NCBI RefSeq assembly: GCF_009831215.1
Contig: NZ_WUTW01000002.1
Span: forward strand, 1,211,002 to 1,275,001
Source of the DNA: Actinomadura rayongensis
GTDB taxonomy: Bacteria; Actinomycetota; Actinomycetes; Streptosporangiales; Streptosporangiaceae
DNA: 64,000 nucleotides
Reading direction: 5' to 3'
In this document: positions 57,314 through 64,000 of the stretch, in pieces
Position numbering within the stretch: position 1 is the first letter of the stretch
Layout of the letters: each line of letters opens with the position of its first letter
Notes under the pieces: generated by a model
What the model saw: only the letters and a program-made list of their open reading frames with translations
Told to the model about the DNA's origin: nothing
Databases searched by the model: none
Position numbers and translations under genes: made by a program

Positions 57314-57841
57314 TTATTTCGTCCCTGATGTCACGATCGGGAAGCGGTAGCGGGTCTGGCTGTACGGCGCTTTGCCGAACGCGAGGATCTTGGTCGGGGC
57401 GACGCCGAAGACCAGCGCGAACCGTCCGTCGGCGCCCCGGAAGCCGTCCTCGGTGGGCTCGAAGGGCCAGTCCAGCCGCTCGTCCCACAGCGCCGCCAGC
57501 TCGCGGATGCGCTCCCTGCCCGTCACGCGCGCGGCCAAGCCCTCGACGACGACGTCCAGCCCGGAGCGCAACCGGTTCGTGCCGGTCGTGAGGACGCAGC
57601 GGGCGTCGTGCTCCAGGTTCTTCGCCTTCTGCTCGTCAGGGCCGACGCAGAAGTGCAGGCTGCCGTGCAGCCAGATCGCCGGGAGCGGCGTGACGTGCGG
57701 GCGGCCGTCGCGGCGCACGGTCGACAGCCAGAACATTTCCGGCCGCGTGAGCACGTCCACCACGTCCGACCAGGGGCGCGGCGCGACGCCCGGCTCGCTG
57801 AAGCCCTCGTTCAACTCGGCGACCGGCTCGATCTCGGCCAT
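57314..57841 (-). CDS. Pyridoxamine-5'-phosphate-oxidase-fold flavin protein
   Basis: A 175-aa split-barrel protein starting at ATG 57841 with an excellent AAGGAGAT ribosome site. MFWLSTVRRDGRPHVTPLPAIWLHGSLHFCVGPDEQKAKNLEHDARCVLTTG is the flavin- or F420-binding part, and VVEGLAARVTGRERIRELAALW continues the barrel. Members use FMN or F420 and reduce diverse substrates; some detoxify. It is divergent from the HxlR regulator (69-bp gap with an ACCG/CGGT dyad), which may control it. Confidence 0.88.
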   Translation of the reverse strand: MAEIEPVAELNEGFSEPGVAPRPWSDVVDVLTRPEMFWLSTVRRDGRPHVTPLPAIWLHGSLHFCVGPDEQKAKNLEHDARCVLTTGTNRLRSGLDVVVEGLAARVTGRERIRELAALWDERLDWPFEPTEDGFRGADGRFALVFGVAPTKILAFGKAPYSQTRYRFPIVTSGTK

Positions 57842-57910
57842 GGGATCTCCTTCCATCTCGCATGTACCGACCCGCGCGGTTACCGAAACTCGTCGCCTAG
57901 CCTGGCGCGC

Positions 57911-58360
57911 ATGGCTCCGCGCACGCGCCGGCCCCGTCCCGGCACGCCCGGCCGGTCCCCGCTGTCCCGGCTCCCGGACGGACGGCCCGCCGACGTCTAC
58001 AGCGCCCCCTGCCCGTCCCGCGCCGCGCTCGACCGCATCGCCGACAAGTGGACCGCGCTGATCGTCGGCGCGCTCGCCCCCGGCACGCTGCGGTTCTCCG
58101 AGCTGCGCGCGGTGATCGACGGCATCAGCGACAAGATGCTCACGCAGACGCTGCGGAGCCTGGAACGGGACGGGCTGGTGGCCCGGCGGACGCACCCGAC
58201 CGTCCCGCCGCGCGTCGAGTACCGGCTGACCGAGCTGGGCCTGACGCTGGAGGAACCGCTCGCCGCCGTCCGGGACTGGGCCGAGCGGCATATCAACGCG
58301 GTGGAGTCGGCCCGGCTGGAGTACGACCGGACGCACTTGCAAGTGCGTTCTTCCTCCTAG
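57911..58360 (+). CDS. HxlR-family transcriptional regulator
   Basis: A 149-aa winged HTH regulator of the HxlR/DUF24 type: CPSRAALDRIADKWTALIVGALAPGTLRFSELRAVIDGISDKMLTQTLRSLERDGLVARRTHPTVPPRVEYRLTELG. A cysteine (C33-34, APCPS) sits just before the DNA-binding domain, where redox-sensing members such as YodB and HypR carry their sensor Cys, so oxidant sensing is possible. Two palindromes (58332-58347 and 58364-58382) lie at its 3' end, ahead of the MBL gene. Confidence 0.9.
   Translation: MAPRTRRPRPGTPGRSPLSRLPDGRPADVYSAPCPSRAALDRIADKWTALIVGALAPGTLRFSELRAVIDGISDKMLTQTLRSLERDGLVARRTHPTVPPRVEYRLTELGLTLEEPLAAVRDWAERHINAVESARLEYDRTHLQVRSSS
58332..58347. promoter_or_regulatory. Perfect 16-bp palindrome inside the 3' end of hxlR
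   Basis: CGCACTTGCAAGTGCG is an exact palindrome without a loop, in the last codons of hxlR and 76 bp before the MBL-fold gene's ATG. Coding constraint makes chance less likely. It may be a regulator site. Confidence 0.45.
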
Positions 58361-58363
58361 CTC

Positions 58364-58382
58364 CTCACTCTCCGATAGTGAG
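58364..58382. promoter_or_regulatory. Candidate HxlR-type operator before the MBL gene
   Basis: CTCACT (58364-58369) and AGTGAG (58377-58382) are exact reverse complements with a 7-bp spacer, in the gap between hxlR and the MBL gene, 26 bp before the ATG. Confidence 0.5.
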
Positions 58383-58407
58383 TGACGAAGCGAAGGAGAG
58401 TGCCCCC

Positions 58408-59253
58408 ATGGTCCAGCCCGCCGCCCGAGCCGCCGTCCGGCTCGGCGACACCACCGTCACGTTTCTGCCCGATGGTCATGCCCGTGTCGTCCCGGCCGCC
58501 GCGTTCCCCGCGAGCGGGCCGGACGGCTGGGCGCGCCACGCCGCCTACCTCGATCCGGACGGGCGGCTACCGATCAGCATCGGTTCGTTCCTCGTCCGTA
58601 CGCCCGGCCGCGCGATCCTCGTGGACCTCGGCCTCGGCGCGGTGGACTTCGCCGTCCCCGGGCTGGCGTCGTTCCGGGGCGGCGCGCTGCTGGACGCGCT
58701 CGCCGCCGAGGGGCTGCGTCCGGACGAGATCGACACCGTCGTCTACACGCACCTGCACCACGACCACGTCGGCTGGACGAGCCGCGACGGGCGGCTGACG
58801 TTCGAGAACGCGCGGCATCTCGTCGCGGCGGACGAGTGGAAGCGGTGGCACGGGACGTCCGAGGCGATCGGCCCCGATCCGGACGCCGTGCAGGCCCCGC
58901 TCGCCGACCGGATCGCCTTCGTGGCCGACGGCGAGGACATCGCGCCCGGCCTGCGCGTCCTCGCCACGCCGGGCCACACGCCGGGGCACCTCAGCCTCGT
59001 CGTCACCGGCGGCGACCGGCGGCTGATCATCCTGGGCGACGTGATGCACTGCCAGGTCCAGGTGTCCGAATCCGCCTGGGCCTTCCGGTTCGACGACGAT
59101 CCGGAGCAGGCCGCCGCCACCCGGGAGCGCCTGCTGCGCGAGCTGGAGGACGAGCGGACGCTCGTCGCGGGCGGCCACTTCGCCGGGACGGTGTTCGGGC
59201 GCGTCCTGCCCCCGGTCGCCCGGCGGGCGTTCGGCGCGCTGACGGCCGCATAG
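58408..59253 (+). CDS. MBL-fold metallo-hydrolase (N-acyl homoserine lactonase-like)
   Basis: A 281-aa protein from ATG 58408 (AAGGAGAG upstream). The metal-binding signature is YTHLHHDHVGWT (HxHxDH), with further ligand His in LATPGHTPGHLSLV and Asp in LIILGDVMHC, then LVAGGHFAGTVFG. The arrangement and length match the MBL lactonase/hydrolase group that includes AiiA-type quorum-quenching enzymes; the substrate is not proven. It is 47 bp after hxlR, so the pair and the following MFS gene (9 bp on) may be one transcription unit. Confidence 0.9.
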   Translation: MVQPAARAAVRLGDTTVTFLPDGHARVVPAAAFPASGPDGWARHAAYLDPDGRLPISIGSFLVRTPGRAILVDLGLGAVDFAVPGLASFRGGALLDALAAEGLRPDEIDTVVYTHLHHDHVGWTSRDGRLTFENARHLVAADEWKRWHGTSEAIGPDPDAVQAPLADRIAFVADGEDIAPGLRVLATPGHTPGHLSLVVTGGDRRLIILGDVMHCQVQVSESAWAFRFDDDPEQAAATRERLLRELEDERTLVAGGHFAGTVFGRVLPPVARRAFGALTAA

Positions 59254-59262
59254 AGTGAGGCG

Positions 59263-60519
59263 GTGCGGGCCGGTGATCTTGGGGCGATCCTGCGGGGACG
59301 CGACTTCCGCCGCCTCTACGCGACGCGGCTGACGTCCCAGCTCACCGACGGCGTCTTCCAGGTCGCGCTCGCCGGATACGTCTTCTTCTCGCCCGAGCGG
59401 CAGGCGTCGCCCGGCGAGGCCGCCGCCGCGTTCGCCGTGACGCTGTTGCCTTACTCAGTGCTCGGCCCGTTCGTCGGGGTGTTCATCGACCGGTGGCGGC
59501 GGCGCCGCATCCTGATCTGGGCGCCGGTGGTGCGCGCCGCGCTCCTGCTGCTCGTGGCGGCGCTCGTCGGGACGGGCCACGACGGTCCGTTGTTCTTCCT
59601 GCTCGTCCTGGTCGTGCTCGGGGTGAACCGGTTCTTCCTGGCGGCGCTGTCGGCGGCGTTGCCGCAGGTCGTGGCGCGTCCGCACCTGGTGACGGCGAAC
59701 GCGTTCGCGGTGACGTCCGGGACGGTCGTCGCGTTCGCCGGGGCCGGGGTCGGCTACGGGCTGCGGGGGCTCGCGGGCGGCGGCGCGCGCGGCACGGCTT
59801 TGCTGCTCGTGGCCGCCGCGGGGCTGTTCGCGCTGGCCGGGCTGGTCGCGTCCCGGCTGCCGCGCGGCCCGCTCGGCCGGGCGGACGGCGCGGCGCTCGC
59901 GAACGTCCTGCGGGGCCTGGCGGACGGCGCGCGGCACGTCGCGGATCGTCGTCCGGCCGTGCTGGCGCTGGCCGCCATCTCGGTGCATCGCCTGTTGTAC
60001 GGCGTGGTCCTGATGATGACGTTGCTGCTGTGCCGGGAGCGTTTCGCCAACGGCGACGCGGACGCGGGACTAACGGTCTTCGCAACAATGCTGGCCGTCT
60101 CCGGCGCGGGCTACTTCGTCGCGGCGGTCATCACGCCACCGATCGTCCGGCGAATAAGCAAGCCGGTGTGGACCGCACTGCTGCTGTCCGCCGGCGGGGT
60201 AGCGCTCGCCGTTCTCGGGCCGCCGTTCGCCTCCGTCCCGTGGGCGGTGGGCGCGTTCCTGCTGGGCGTGGTGTCGCAGGGCGTGAAGCTGTGCACGGAC
60301 ACGACGTTGCAGGAGTCGATCGAGGACGCCTACCGGGGACGGGTCTTCACCCTTTACGACATGCTCTTCAACGCGGTCTTCGCCGCCTCGGCCGCCGTGA
60401 CCGCCGCCTGCCTGCACGGGGACGGGGCGTCTTTGCCCGTCCTGACGGGCGTCGTCGCGGCTTATCTGGCCTCGGCCGCCGTCTTCCGGCTCGGTTCTCG
60501 CGCGCCCGCGCCCGTCTAG
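59263..60519 (+). CDS. MFS transporter
   Basis: A 418-aa, 12-helix transporter starting at GTG. GRDFRRLYATRLTSQLTDGVFQVALAGYVFF opens helix 1; LGPFVGVFIDRWRRRRILIWAPVVRA is motif A in a drug-efflux/DHA3 variant; KPVWTALLLSAGGVALAVLG continues in the C half. It follows the MBL hydrolase by 9 bp and may export its product or an intoxicating compound. Its TAG stop overlaps the opposing XRE gene's TAG stop through CTAG. Substrate unknown. Confidence 0.85.
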   Translation: MRAGDLGAILRGRDFRRLYATRLTSQLTDGVFQVALAGYVFFSPERQASPGEAAAAFAVTLLPYSVLGPFVGVFIDRWRRRRILIWAPVVRAALLLLVAALVGTGHDGPLFFLLVLVVLGVNRFFLAALSAALPQVVARPHLVTANAFAVTSGTVVAFAGAGVGYGLRGLAGGGARGTALLLVAAAGLFALAGLVASRLPRGPLGRADGAALANVLRGLADGARHVADRRPAVLALAAISVHRLLYGVVLMMTLLLCRERFANGDADAGLTVFATMLAVSGAGYFVAAVITPPIVRRISKPVWTALLLSAGGVALAVLGPPFASVPWAVGAFLLGVVSQGVKLCTDTTLQESIEDAYRGRVFTLYDMLFNAVFAASAAVTAACLHGDGASLPVLTGVVAAYLASAAVFRLGSRAPAPV

Positions 60520-60785
60520 GAGACGGCCTCCAGCGGCAGGCCGCTACCGCGCCAGACGTCCGCCAGCTCCTGCAGCGGCACGTCGAGCGCCTCGCCGAGG
60601 CGGACGATCGTGCCGAAGCCCGGGGAGGGCAGCCGACCCGTCTCGATCTTGCGCAGGGTCTCGGGGGAGATGCCGGCCGCGTCCGCGACGTCCGCGAGGT
60701 CGCGGCCCGCCCGGGCGAGGCGCAGCAGGGCGCCGAGCCGACGGCCGGCTTCGATCTGTTCGGGCGTGAGCGGGTGGCGGACCAT
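60516..60785 (-). CDS. XRE-family HTH regulator
   Basis: An 89-aa single-domain regulator: LTPEQIEAGRRLGALLRLARAGRDLADVADAAGISPETLRKIETGRLPSPGFGTIVRLGEALDVPL is a complete Cro/C1-type HTH. It is divergent from the methionine aminopeptidase gene with a 16-bp perfect inverted repeat between them (60804-60843), probably its operator. A pairing of XRE and map genes recurs in actinomycetes, but I cannot confirm how widely from this window. Confidence 0.9.
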   Translation of the reverse strand: MVRHPLTPEQIEAGRRLGALLRLARAGRDLADVADAAGISPETLRKIETGRLPSPGFGTIVRLGEALDVPLQELADVWRGSGLPLEAVS

Positions 60786-60803
60786 GGCGCTCAGCGTACA
60801 GCT

Positions 60804-60843
60804 GGTATTTCTATACCGTCAAGCGGTACGGTATAGAAATACC
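60804..60843. promoter_or_regulatory. 16-bp perfect inverted repeat between XRE and map
   Basis: GGTATTTCTATACCGT (60804-60819) and ACGGTATAGAAATACC (60828-60843) are exact reverse complements with an 8-bp spacer. Each arm is itself a dyad (GGTAT-N4-ATACC), so two operator half-dimers or two dimers could bind. It lies 18 bp before the XRE start and 27 bp before map. Confidence 0.8.
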
Positions 60844-60870
60844 ACCCATTCCGTGTAGCCGAGGGTCATC

Positions 60871-61635
60871 GTGATCGAACTGAAGACGCCCGCCGAAATC
60901 GAGCATATGCACGTCACCGGGCGGTTCGTCGCCGACGTGCTGTCGGAGGTCGGACGGCTCGCCGACGTCGGCGTGAACCTGCTGGACCTGGAACACCACG
61001 TGCGCGGCATGATCAAACAGCGCGGGGCGGAGTCCTGTTACTGGGACTACTCGCCGTCGTTCGGGCGCGGTCCGTTCCGCAACGTCATCTGCCTGTCGGT
61101 GAACGACGCCGTCCTGCACGGGCTGCCGCACGACTACACGCTGCGCGACGGGGACGTCCTCAGCGCGGACTTCGCCGTCGGCATCGACGGCTGGGTCGCC
61201 GACTCGGCGCGCACGGTCATCGTCGGCACGCCCGACCCGGAGGACCAGCGGATCGTCCGCGCCACGGAGGACGCGCTGGCGGCGGCGATCGACGCGGCCC
61301 GCCCGGGCAATCGCCTAGGCGACATTTCCGCCGCGATCGGTGCGGTGGCCCACGCGTACGGATACCCGGTCAACACCGAGTTCGGCGGGCACGGGCTGGG
61401 CCGGACGATGCACGAGGACCCGCACGTCCCCAACATGGGCCGCGCCGGACGGGGCCTGAAACTCCGCCCCGGCCTGACCCTGGCGCTGGAACCGTGGTTC
61501 GCCCGCACCACCGACCGCATCGTCTACGACCCGGACGGCTGGACGATCCGCTCCGCCGACGGCTCCCGCACCGCCCACTCCGAGCACACCGTCGCGATCA
61601 CCGAGGACGGCCCGCTCGTCCTCACCGCCCGCTAG
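60871..61635 (+). CDS. map: Type I methionine aminopeptidase
   Basis: A 254-aa enzyme starting at GTG with GAGGG upstream. It removes initiator Met from nascent proteins. The five metal ligands are visible: Asp in SADFAVG, Asp in ADSARTV, His in GGHGLGRTMHEDPH, Glu in LALEPWF, Glu in HSEHTVAI. It belongs to the short single-domain group. The XRE pairing and the large operator suggest it is a regulated extra copy rather than the housekeeping map, which usually sits beside adenylate kinase. Inference. Confidence 0.93.
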   Translation: MIELKTPAEIEHMHVTGRFVADVLSEVGRLADVGVNLLDLEHHVRGMIKQRGAESCYWDYSPSFGRGPFRNVICLSVNDAVLHGLPHDYTLRDGDVLSADFAVGIDGWVADSARTVIVGTPDPEDQRIVRATEDALAAAIDAARPGNRLGDISAAIGAVAHAYGYPVNTEFGGHGLGRTMHEDPHVPNMGRAGRGLKLRPGLTLALEPWFARTTDRIVYDPDGWTIRSADGSRTAHSEHTVAITEDGPLVLTAR

Positions 61636-62237
61636 CGCCGGACCCGGGCGAGGACGGCCCGCCGCAGCTCCCCGTAGGCGGCGTCCAGGTCGAGGTCCGG
61701 GTCGACGAGGTGCTGCTGGGCGATGCCGCGCAGCGCGCCGAGCAGCCAGCCGGCCAGGCCGTCCGGGTCCACGTCGTCCGGGACGGTGCCCGCGGCCTTG
61801 GCGAGGCCGACCAGCTCGGCGATGCGTCCGCGCACCCGCCGGTTCAGCGCGGCGAACGCGTCCCGGACGGCCGGGTTCGGCCCGATCGCCTCGGCCATCA
61901 GGTGGTGGTGGAGCGCGAACATCATCGGCTGCTCGGCCAGCAGGCGGCGGTGCGCGCCGAAACCGGCGTCGGTCAGGGCCTCCGGCGACGTCGCGGCGCG
62001 TTCCAGCTCGGGCAGCAGCATGTGCTCTTCCCACTCCTCCACCACGTGCCGGACGATCGCCAGGAGCAGGGCCTCTTTGGAGCCGAAGTGGAAGTTGACC
62101 GCCGCGCGGCTCTGGCCGGCGTGGGCGCCGATGTCAGCGACGGAGGTGGCGTGGTAGCCGCGCTCGGCGAACAGGGCGATGGCCGCGTCCATGAGCTCCC
62201 GGCGGGACGCCGCCGACCGCTCCGCCTGGCTGGGCAC
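61632..62237 (-). CDS. TetR/AcrR-family regulator
   Basis: A 201-aa regulator. HTH: RRELMDAAIALFAERGYHATSVADIGAHAGQSRAAVNFHFGSKEALLLAIV, a standard TetR domain. The ligand domain has MMFALHHHLMAEAIGPNPAVRDAFAALNRRVRGRIAEL. GTG start, GAGAGC upstream. It is divergent from the esterase gene (62361), with a TetR-like dyad at 62311-62332 between them, so it probably represses both. Its stop overlaps the map stop through CTAG. Ligand unknown. Confidence 0.9.
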   Translation of the reverse strand: MPSQAERSAASRRELMDAAIALFAERGYHATSVADIGAHAGQSRAAVNFHFGSKEALLLAIVRHVVEEWEEHMLLPELERAATSPEALTDAGFGAHRRLLAEQPMMFALHHHLMAEAIGPNPAVRDAFAALNRRVRGRIAELVGLAKAAGTVPDDVDPDGLAGWLLGALRGIAQQHLVDPDLDLDAAYGELRRAVLARVRR

Positions 62238-62310
62238 CTGCTCTCCTCCGCTCGGGGAACCGTGCCGGTGAACTTATCGCGCTTGACGGGGCGGACGTTG
62301 TGGATCACGC

Positions 62311-62332
62311 TTACTAAGCGAACGTTTAGCAA
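62311..62332. promoter_or_regulatory. TetR-type operator between tetR and esterase
   Basis: TTACTAAGCGA-ACGTTTAGCAA is a 22-bp dyad with 8 of 11 paired positions matching (TT, CTAA/TTTAG and CG/CG). It is an AT-rich island 29 bp before the esterase GTG and about 74 bp before the TetR start. Confidence 0.55.
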
Positions 62333-62360
62333 GTTTCGCCCCCCGCCTCCGGAGGCTCAC

Positions 62361-63476
62361 GTGCACGTTCCGCGCCCAGCGCGCTCGCTCTCGGTCTTCT
62401 TCGCGGCGGTTCTGCTGCTGGCCCTCGCCGCACCGTCCGCCCGCGCCACCCCGGTCCTTCCGCACCCGAACTCGCACGGCATCACGCTGGACAGCCTCAC
62501 CGAGGTGAACGGCGATCCGCGGATGCTGGACGCCGTCGTCAGCACGGCGGCGATCTTCGAGCCCGTCCATGTGCGCATCTACTTGCCGTCCACGTACAAC
62601 AACACCGGCGACACGACCCGCTACGACTCCCTGTACCTGCTGCACGGCGCGAACGACCCGCTGGACGGCGCGCTGCCCTGGGCGGACACCTCCCCCGACT
62701 CCGGGCAGATCGCGACGACGCTGGCGACCAGCGGCAGCCCGTTCAACGGGATCGTGGTGATGCCGGACGGCGGCAAGTCCGGCTTCTACACGGACTGGAC
62801 GAAGGGCGACAAGGGCGGACGCCGTCCGCTGTGGGAGACATTCCACATTCAGCAGCTTATTCCGTGGATCGACGACAACTTCCGGACGTCCGCCGACCGC
62901 ATGCACCGCACCGTCGCCGGCCTCTCCATGGGCGGATTCGGCGCACTCAGCTACGCGGCCCGCCACCCGGACCTGTTCTCGGCCGTCGGAGCGTTCTCGC
63001 CGCCGTCCAATATCCGCACCGACATAGGAGCACGCGAGGTCGTCGTAGCGAACAACCTCACGCTGATCTCCGGCTCGGCGATCACCGCCGCCGAGCAGCC
63101 GGTGAACGGCGGCGACGGCAGCTACCTGGCCGCCGACATCAAGGACGTCTTCGGCGACCCGGAGACCACCTGGACGAGGCTCAACCCCTTGGACCTCGTC
63201 TCTGTCTACAAGGCCCAGAACATCAAGCTCGCGCTCTACTCCGGCAGCGGCCTCGACGCCGCGCACGGCCTGGACCTTCTCGAAGCAGCCGTGAAAGGCC
63301 AGTCGGACACCTTCCACGGCGCGCTCAACAACGAGGGCTTCGCCCACCGCTACTGCCAGGGAACCGGCACCCACCACTGGGAGTACTGGCGAGCGGACCT
63401 GAAGGACTTCCTGAACTACCGCTACGGCACCACCCCCGCCACCTGCCCGAACGGCTGGGGCGCCCCCAAGCCCTAG
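62361..63476 (+). CDS. Secreted esterase (esterase D / antigen-85-like alpha/beta hydrolase)
   Basis: A 371-aa exported protein from GTG 62361 with GGAGG 5 nt upstream. Signal peptide (LSVFFAAVLLLALAAPSARA). HVRIYLPSTYNN and YDSLYLLHGA are the fold's first strands. The nucleophile elbow is VAGLSMGGFGALSYAARHP (Ser in GLSMGG). Asp and His of the triad are expected in the C-terminal HGLDLLEAAV and HHWEYWRADL region. This group includes the mycolyltransferase-like and feruloyl/acyl esterases; here it is a secreted esterase of unknown substrate. Divergent TetR control is likely. Confidence 0.9.
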   Translation: MHVPRPARSLSVFFAAVLLLALAAPSARATPVLPHPNSHGITLDSLTEVNGDPRMLDAVVSTAAIFEPVHVRIYLPSTYNNTGDTTRYDSLYLLHGANDPLDGALPWADTSPDSGQIATTLATSGSPFNGIVVMPDGGKSGFYTDWTKGDKGGRRPLWETFHIQQLIPWIDDNFRTSADRMHRTVAGLSMGGFGALSYAARHPDLFSAVGAFSPPSNIRTDIGAREVVVANNLTLISGSAITAAEQPVNGGDGSYLAADIKDVFGDPETTWTRLNPLDLVSVYKAQNIKLALYSGSGLDAAHGLDLLEAAVKGQSDTFHGALNNEGFAHRYCQGTGTHHWEYWRADLKDFLNYRYGTTPATCPNGWGAPKP

Positions 63477-63491
63477 CCCTGCGGACGATCG

Positions 63492-63549
63492 CCGCCCGCC
63501 ACGGCCGGAAGGGCTCCCGCGTCCTTCACCTTCCGGCCGTGGCGGGCGG
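63492..63549. terminator. Strong bidirectional terminator after esterase
   Basis: A 21-bp perfect stem: 63492-63512 (core CGCCCGCCACGGCCGGAAGG) with 63529-63549, 16-nt loop. It separates the esterase gene from the converging peptidase gene. Confidence 0.85.
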
Positions 63550-63602
63550 ACGGCCCGCCGGGAAGTCCGGGCCACGCGGCCGGACCCCGGCGGGCCGGAG
63601 AA

Positions 63603-64000
63603 TCAGGTCACGGTGCCCTGCGCGTTGTACGCCGACTGGACCGCGGTGTCGAAATACGACGCGTTGTCGTAGCCGAGGAAATCGACGGTACTCGTCACGC
63701 CGTCGAGTACGCCGAGTCCCGTGCCGGCGTCGAAGTTCATCATCCACGGGCCGCCGCTGGCTCCGGCGTTGAACTTGCAGCCGATCGTGATCGTGTAGTT
63801 CCCGCCGTCGGACGTGGTGCCCTCGCACCACCGCTGGATCTCGCCGCCGTGGAAGTCCACCGGATAACCGAAAACGGTCACCTTGACCTCCTTCGGCTGG
63901 TTCCACGCCAGACCGTTACCGCCGACCGCGTCGACGAGCTTCCTGCCGTCGGCGTTCGGCGCGGTGGTCACGAAGCCGATGTCCCGCATCTTGTCGCTGC
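63603..64000 (-). CDS. Secreted trypsin-like serine peptidase, partial (5' end beyond window)
   Basis: 132 C-terminal codons of a chymotrypsin-fold protease are visible; the start, signal and the catalytic His are beyond the right edge. The catalytic Ser lies in NYTITIGCKFNAGASGGPWMMNFDAGTG (the GxSGGP motif, with a Cys forming the usual disulfide). GLGVLDGVTSTVDFLGYDNASYFD closes the domain. It resembles the extracellular peptidases of Streptomyces and Actinomadura. Its fate as a zymogen or direct secretion product cannot be told. Confidence 0.85.
   Translation of the reverse strand, partial: SDKMRDIGFVTTAPNADGRKLVDAVGGNGLAWNQPKEVKVTVFGYPVDFHGGEIQRWCEGTTSDGGNYTITIGCKFNAGASGGPWMMNFDAGTGLGVLDGVTSTVDFLGYDNASYFDTAVQSAYNAQGTVT

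Noticed and set aside
1..64000. A CRISPR array, prophage or integrated conjugative element
   Set aside because: No regular short direct repeats with spacers, no phage structural genes, no integrase with att repeats. The tRNAs at 53.4 kb have no integrase beside them.

Overview
The window is about 72-73% GC and densely coded on both strands. It uses many GTG and TTG starts and carries families typical of filamentous actinomycetes: polyprenol-phosphomannose-dependent mannosyltransferases, a DUF574 SAM methyltransferase, serine/threonine kinases with beta-propellers, an SSI-type inhibitor and CsoR-like copper control. It is most likely the chromosome of a Streptosporangiales-type actinobacterium, perhaps Actinomadura or a relative; the genus is inference. 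There are no rRNA genes, no CRISPR array and no phage structural genes. Mobile DNA is limited to one TnpB locus.

Layout. 1-3.5 kb: two tandem paralogous secreted Ig-repeat proteins, the first cut by the window edge. 3.6-10.7 kb: pheA, then an envelope-glycan block (GT87, a 731-aa membrane protein, an MptB-like GT and a GT2). 10.7-13.5 kb: a STAS protein, a small Cys protein, a secreted FG-GAP propeller and a 56-aa membrane peptide. 13.5-15 kb: an intact lone tnpB with structured ends. 15-24.5 kb: an acyl-CoA ligase, a secreted EEP phosphatase, a RelE/Phd module, a LysR/MFS pair, a second MFS, a TetR-SDR pair and arcA. 24.7-31.3 kb: signalling genes (two tandem Ser/Thr kinases with WD-type propellers, an anti-sigma ATPase and an orphan hybrid PAS/GAF histidine kinase). 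31.4-35.9 kb: a TPP-riboswitch-controlled HMP transporter (cytX), an ECF sigma/membrane-partner pair, a rhodanese, an SSI-like lipoprotein and an isochorismatase-fold hydrolase. 35.9-39.2 kb: a decayed FAD monooxygenase, then an NDH-like oxidoreductase, a MarR regulator and an LLM flavoenzyme that share a 13-bp operator motif. 39.2-42 kb: NUDIX, tautomerase, MerR-thioredoxin and an Fpg-family glycosylase. 42-45.5 kb: a copZ-296aa-copA copper operon. 46.3-48.8 kb: a radical SAM enzyme coupled to a 127-aa precursor-like protein, with a divergent LysR. 48.8-53.2 kb: GNAT, a frameshifted tenA, a lipoprotein, and an FMN reductase-DHA2 efflux operon behind a near-canonical SoxR box. 53.4-54.8 kb: two unusual tRNA genes abutting a P450. 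54.9-64 kb: a DUF574 methyltransferase, a secreted protein, PNPOx/HxlR/MBL/MFS genes, an XRE-map pair with a large perfect inverted repeat, a TetR/esterase pair and a truncated secreted serine peptidase.

Functional themes. Redox and xenobiotic response is prominent: the SoxR-box operon, the MarR regulon, MerR-thioredoxin, the P450, and several MFS pumps with local regulators. Thiamine salvage is represented by cytX and the damaged tenA. Copper handling and envelope mannosylation each form compact units. The strongest candidate for an undescribed system is the small protein plus radical SAM plus LysR locus at 46.3-48.8 kb, which looks like a minimal RiPP-type maturation cassette. The two odd tRNAs fused to the P450 transcript, and the intact solitary TnpB, are next in line.
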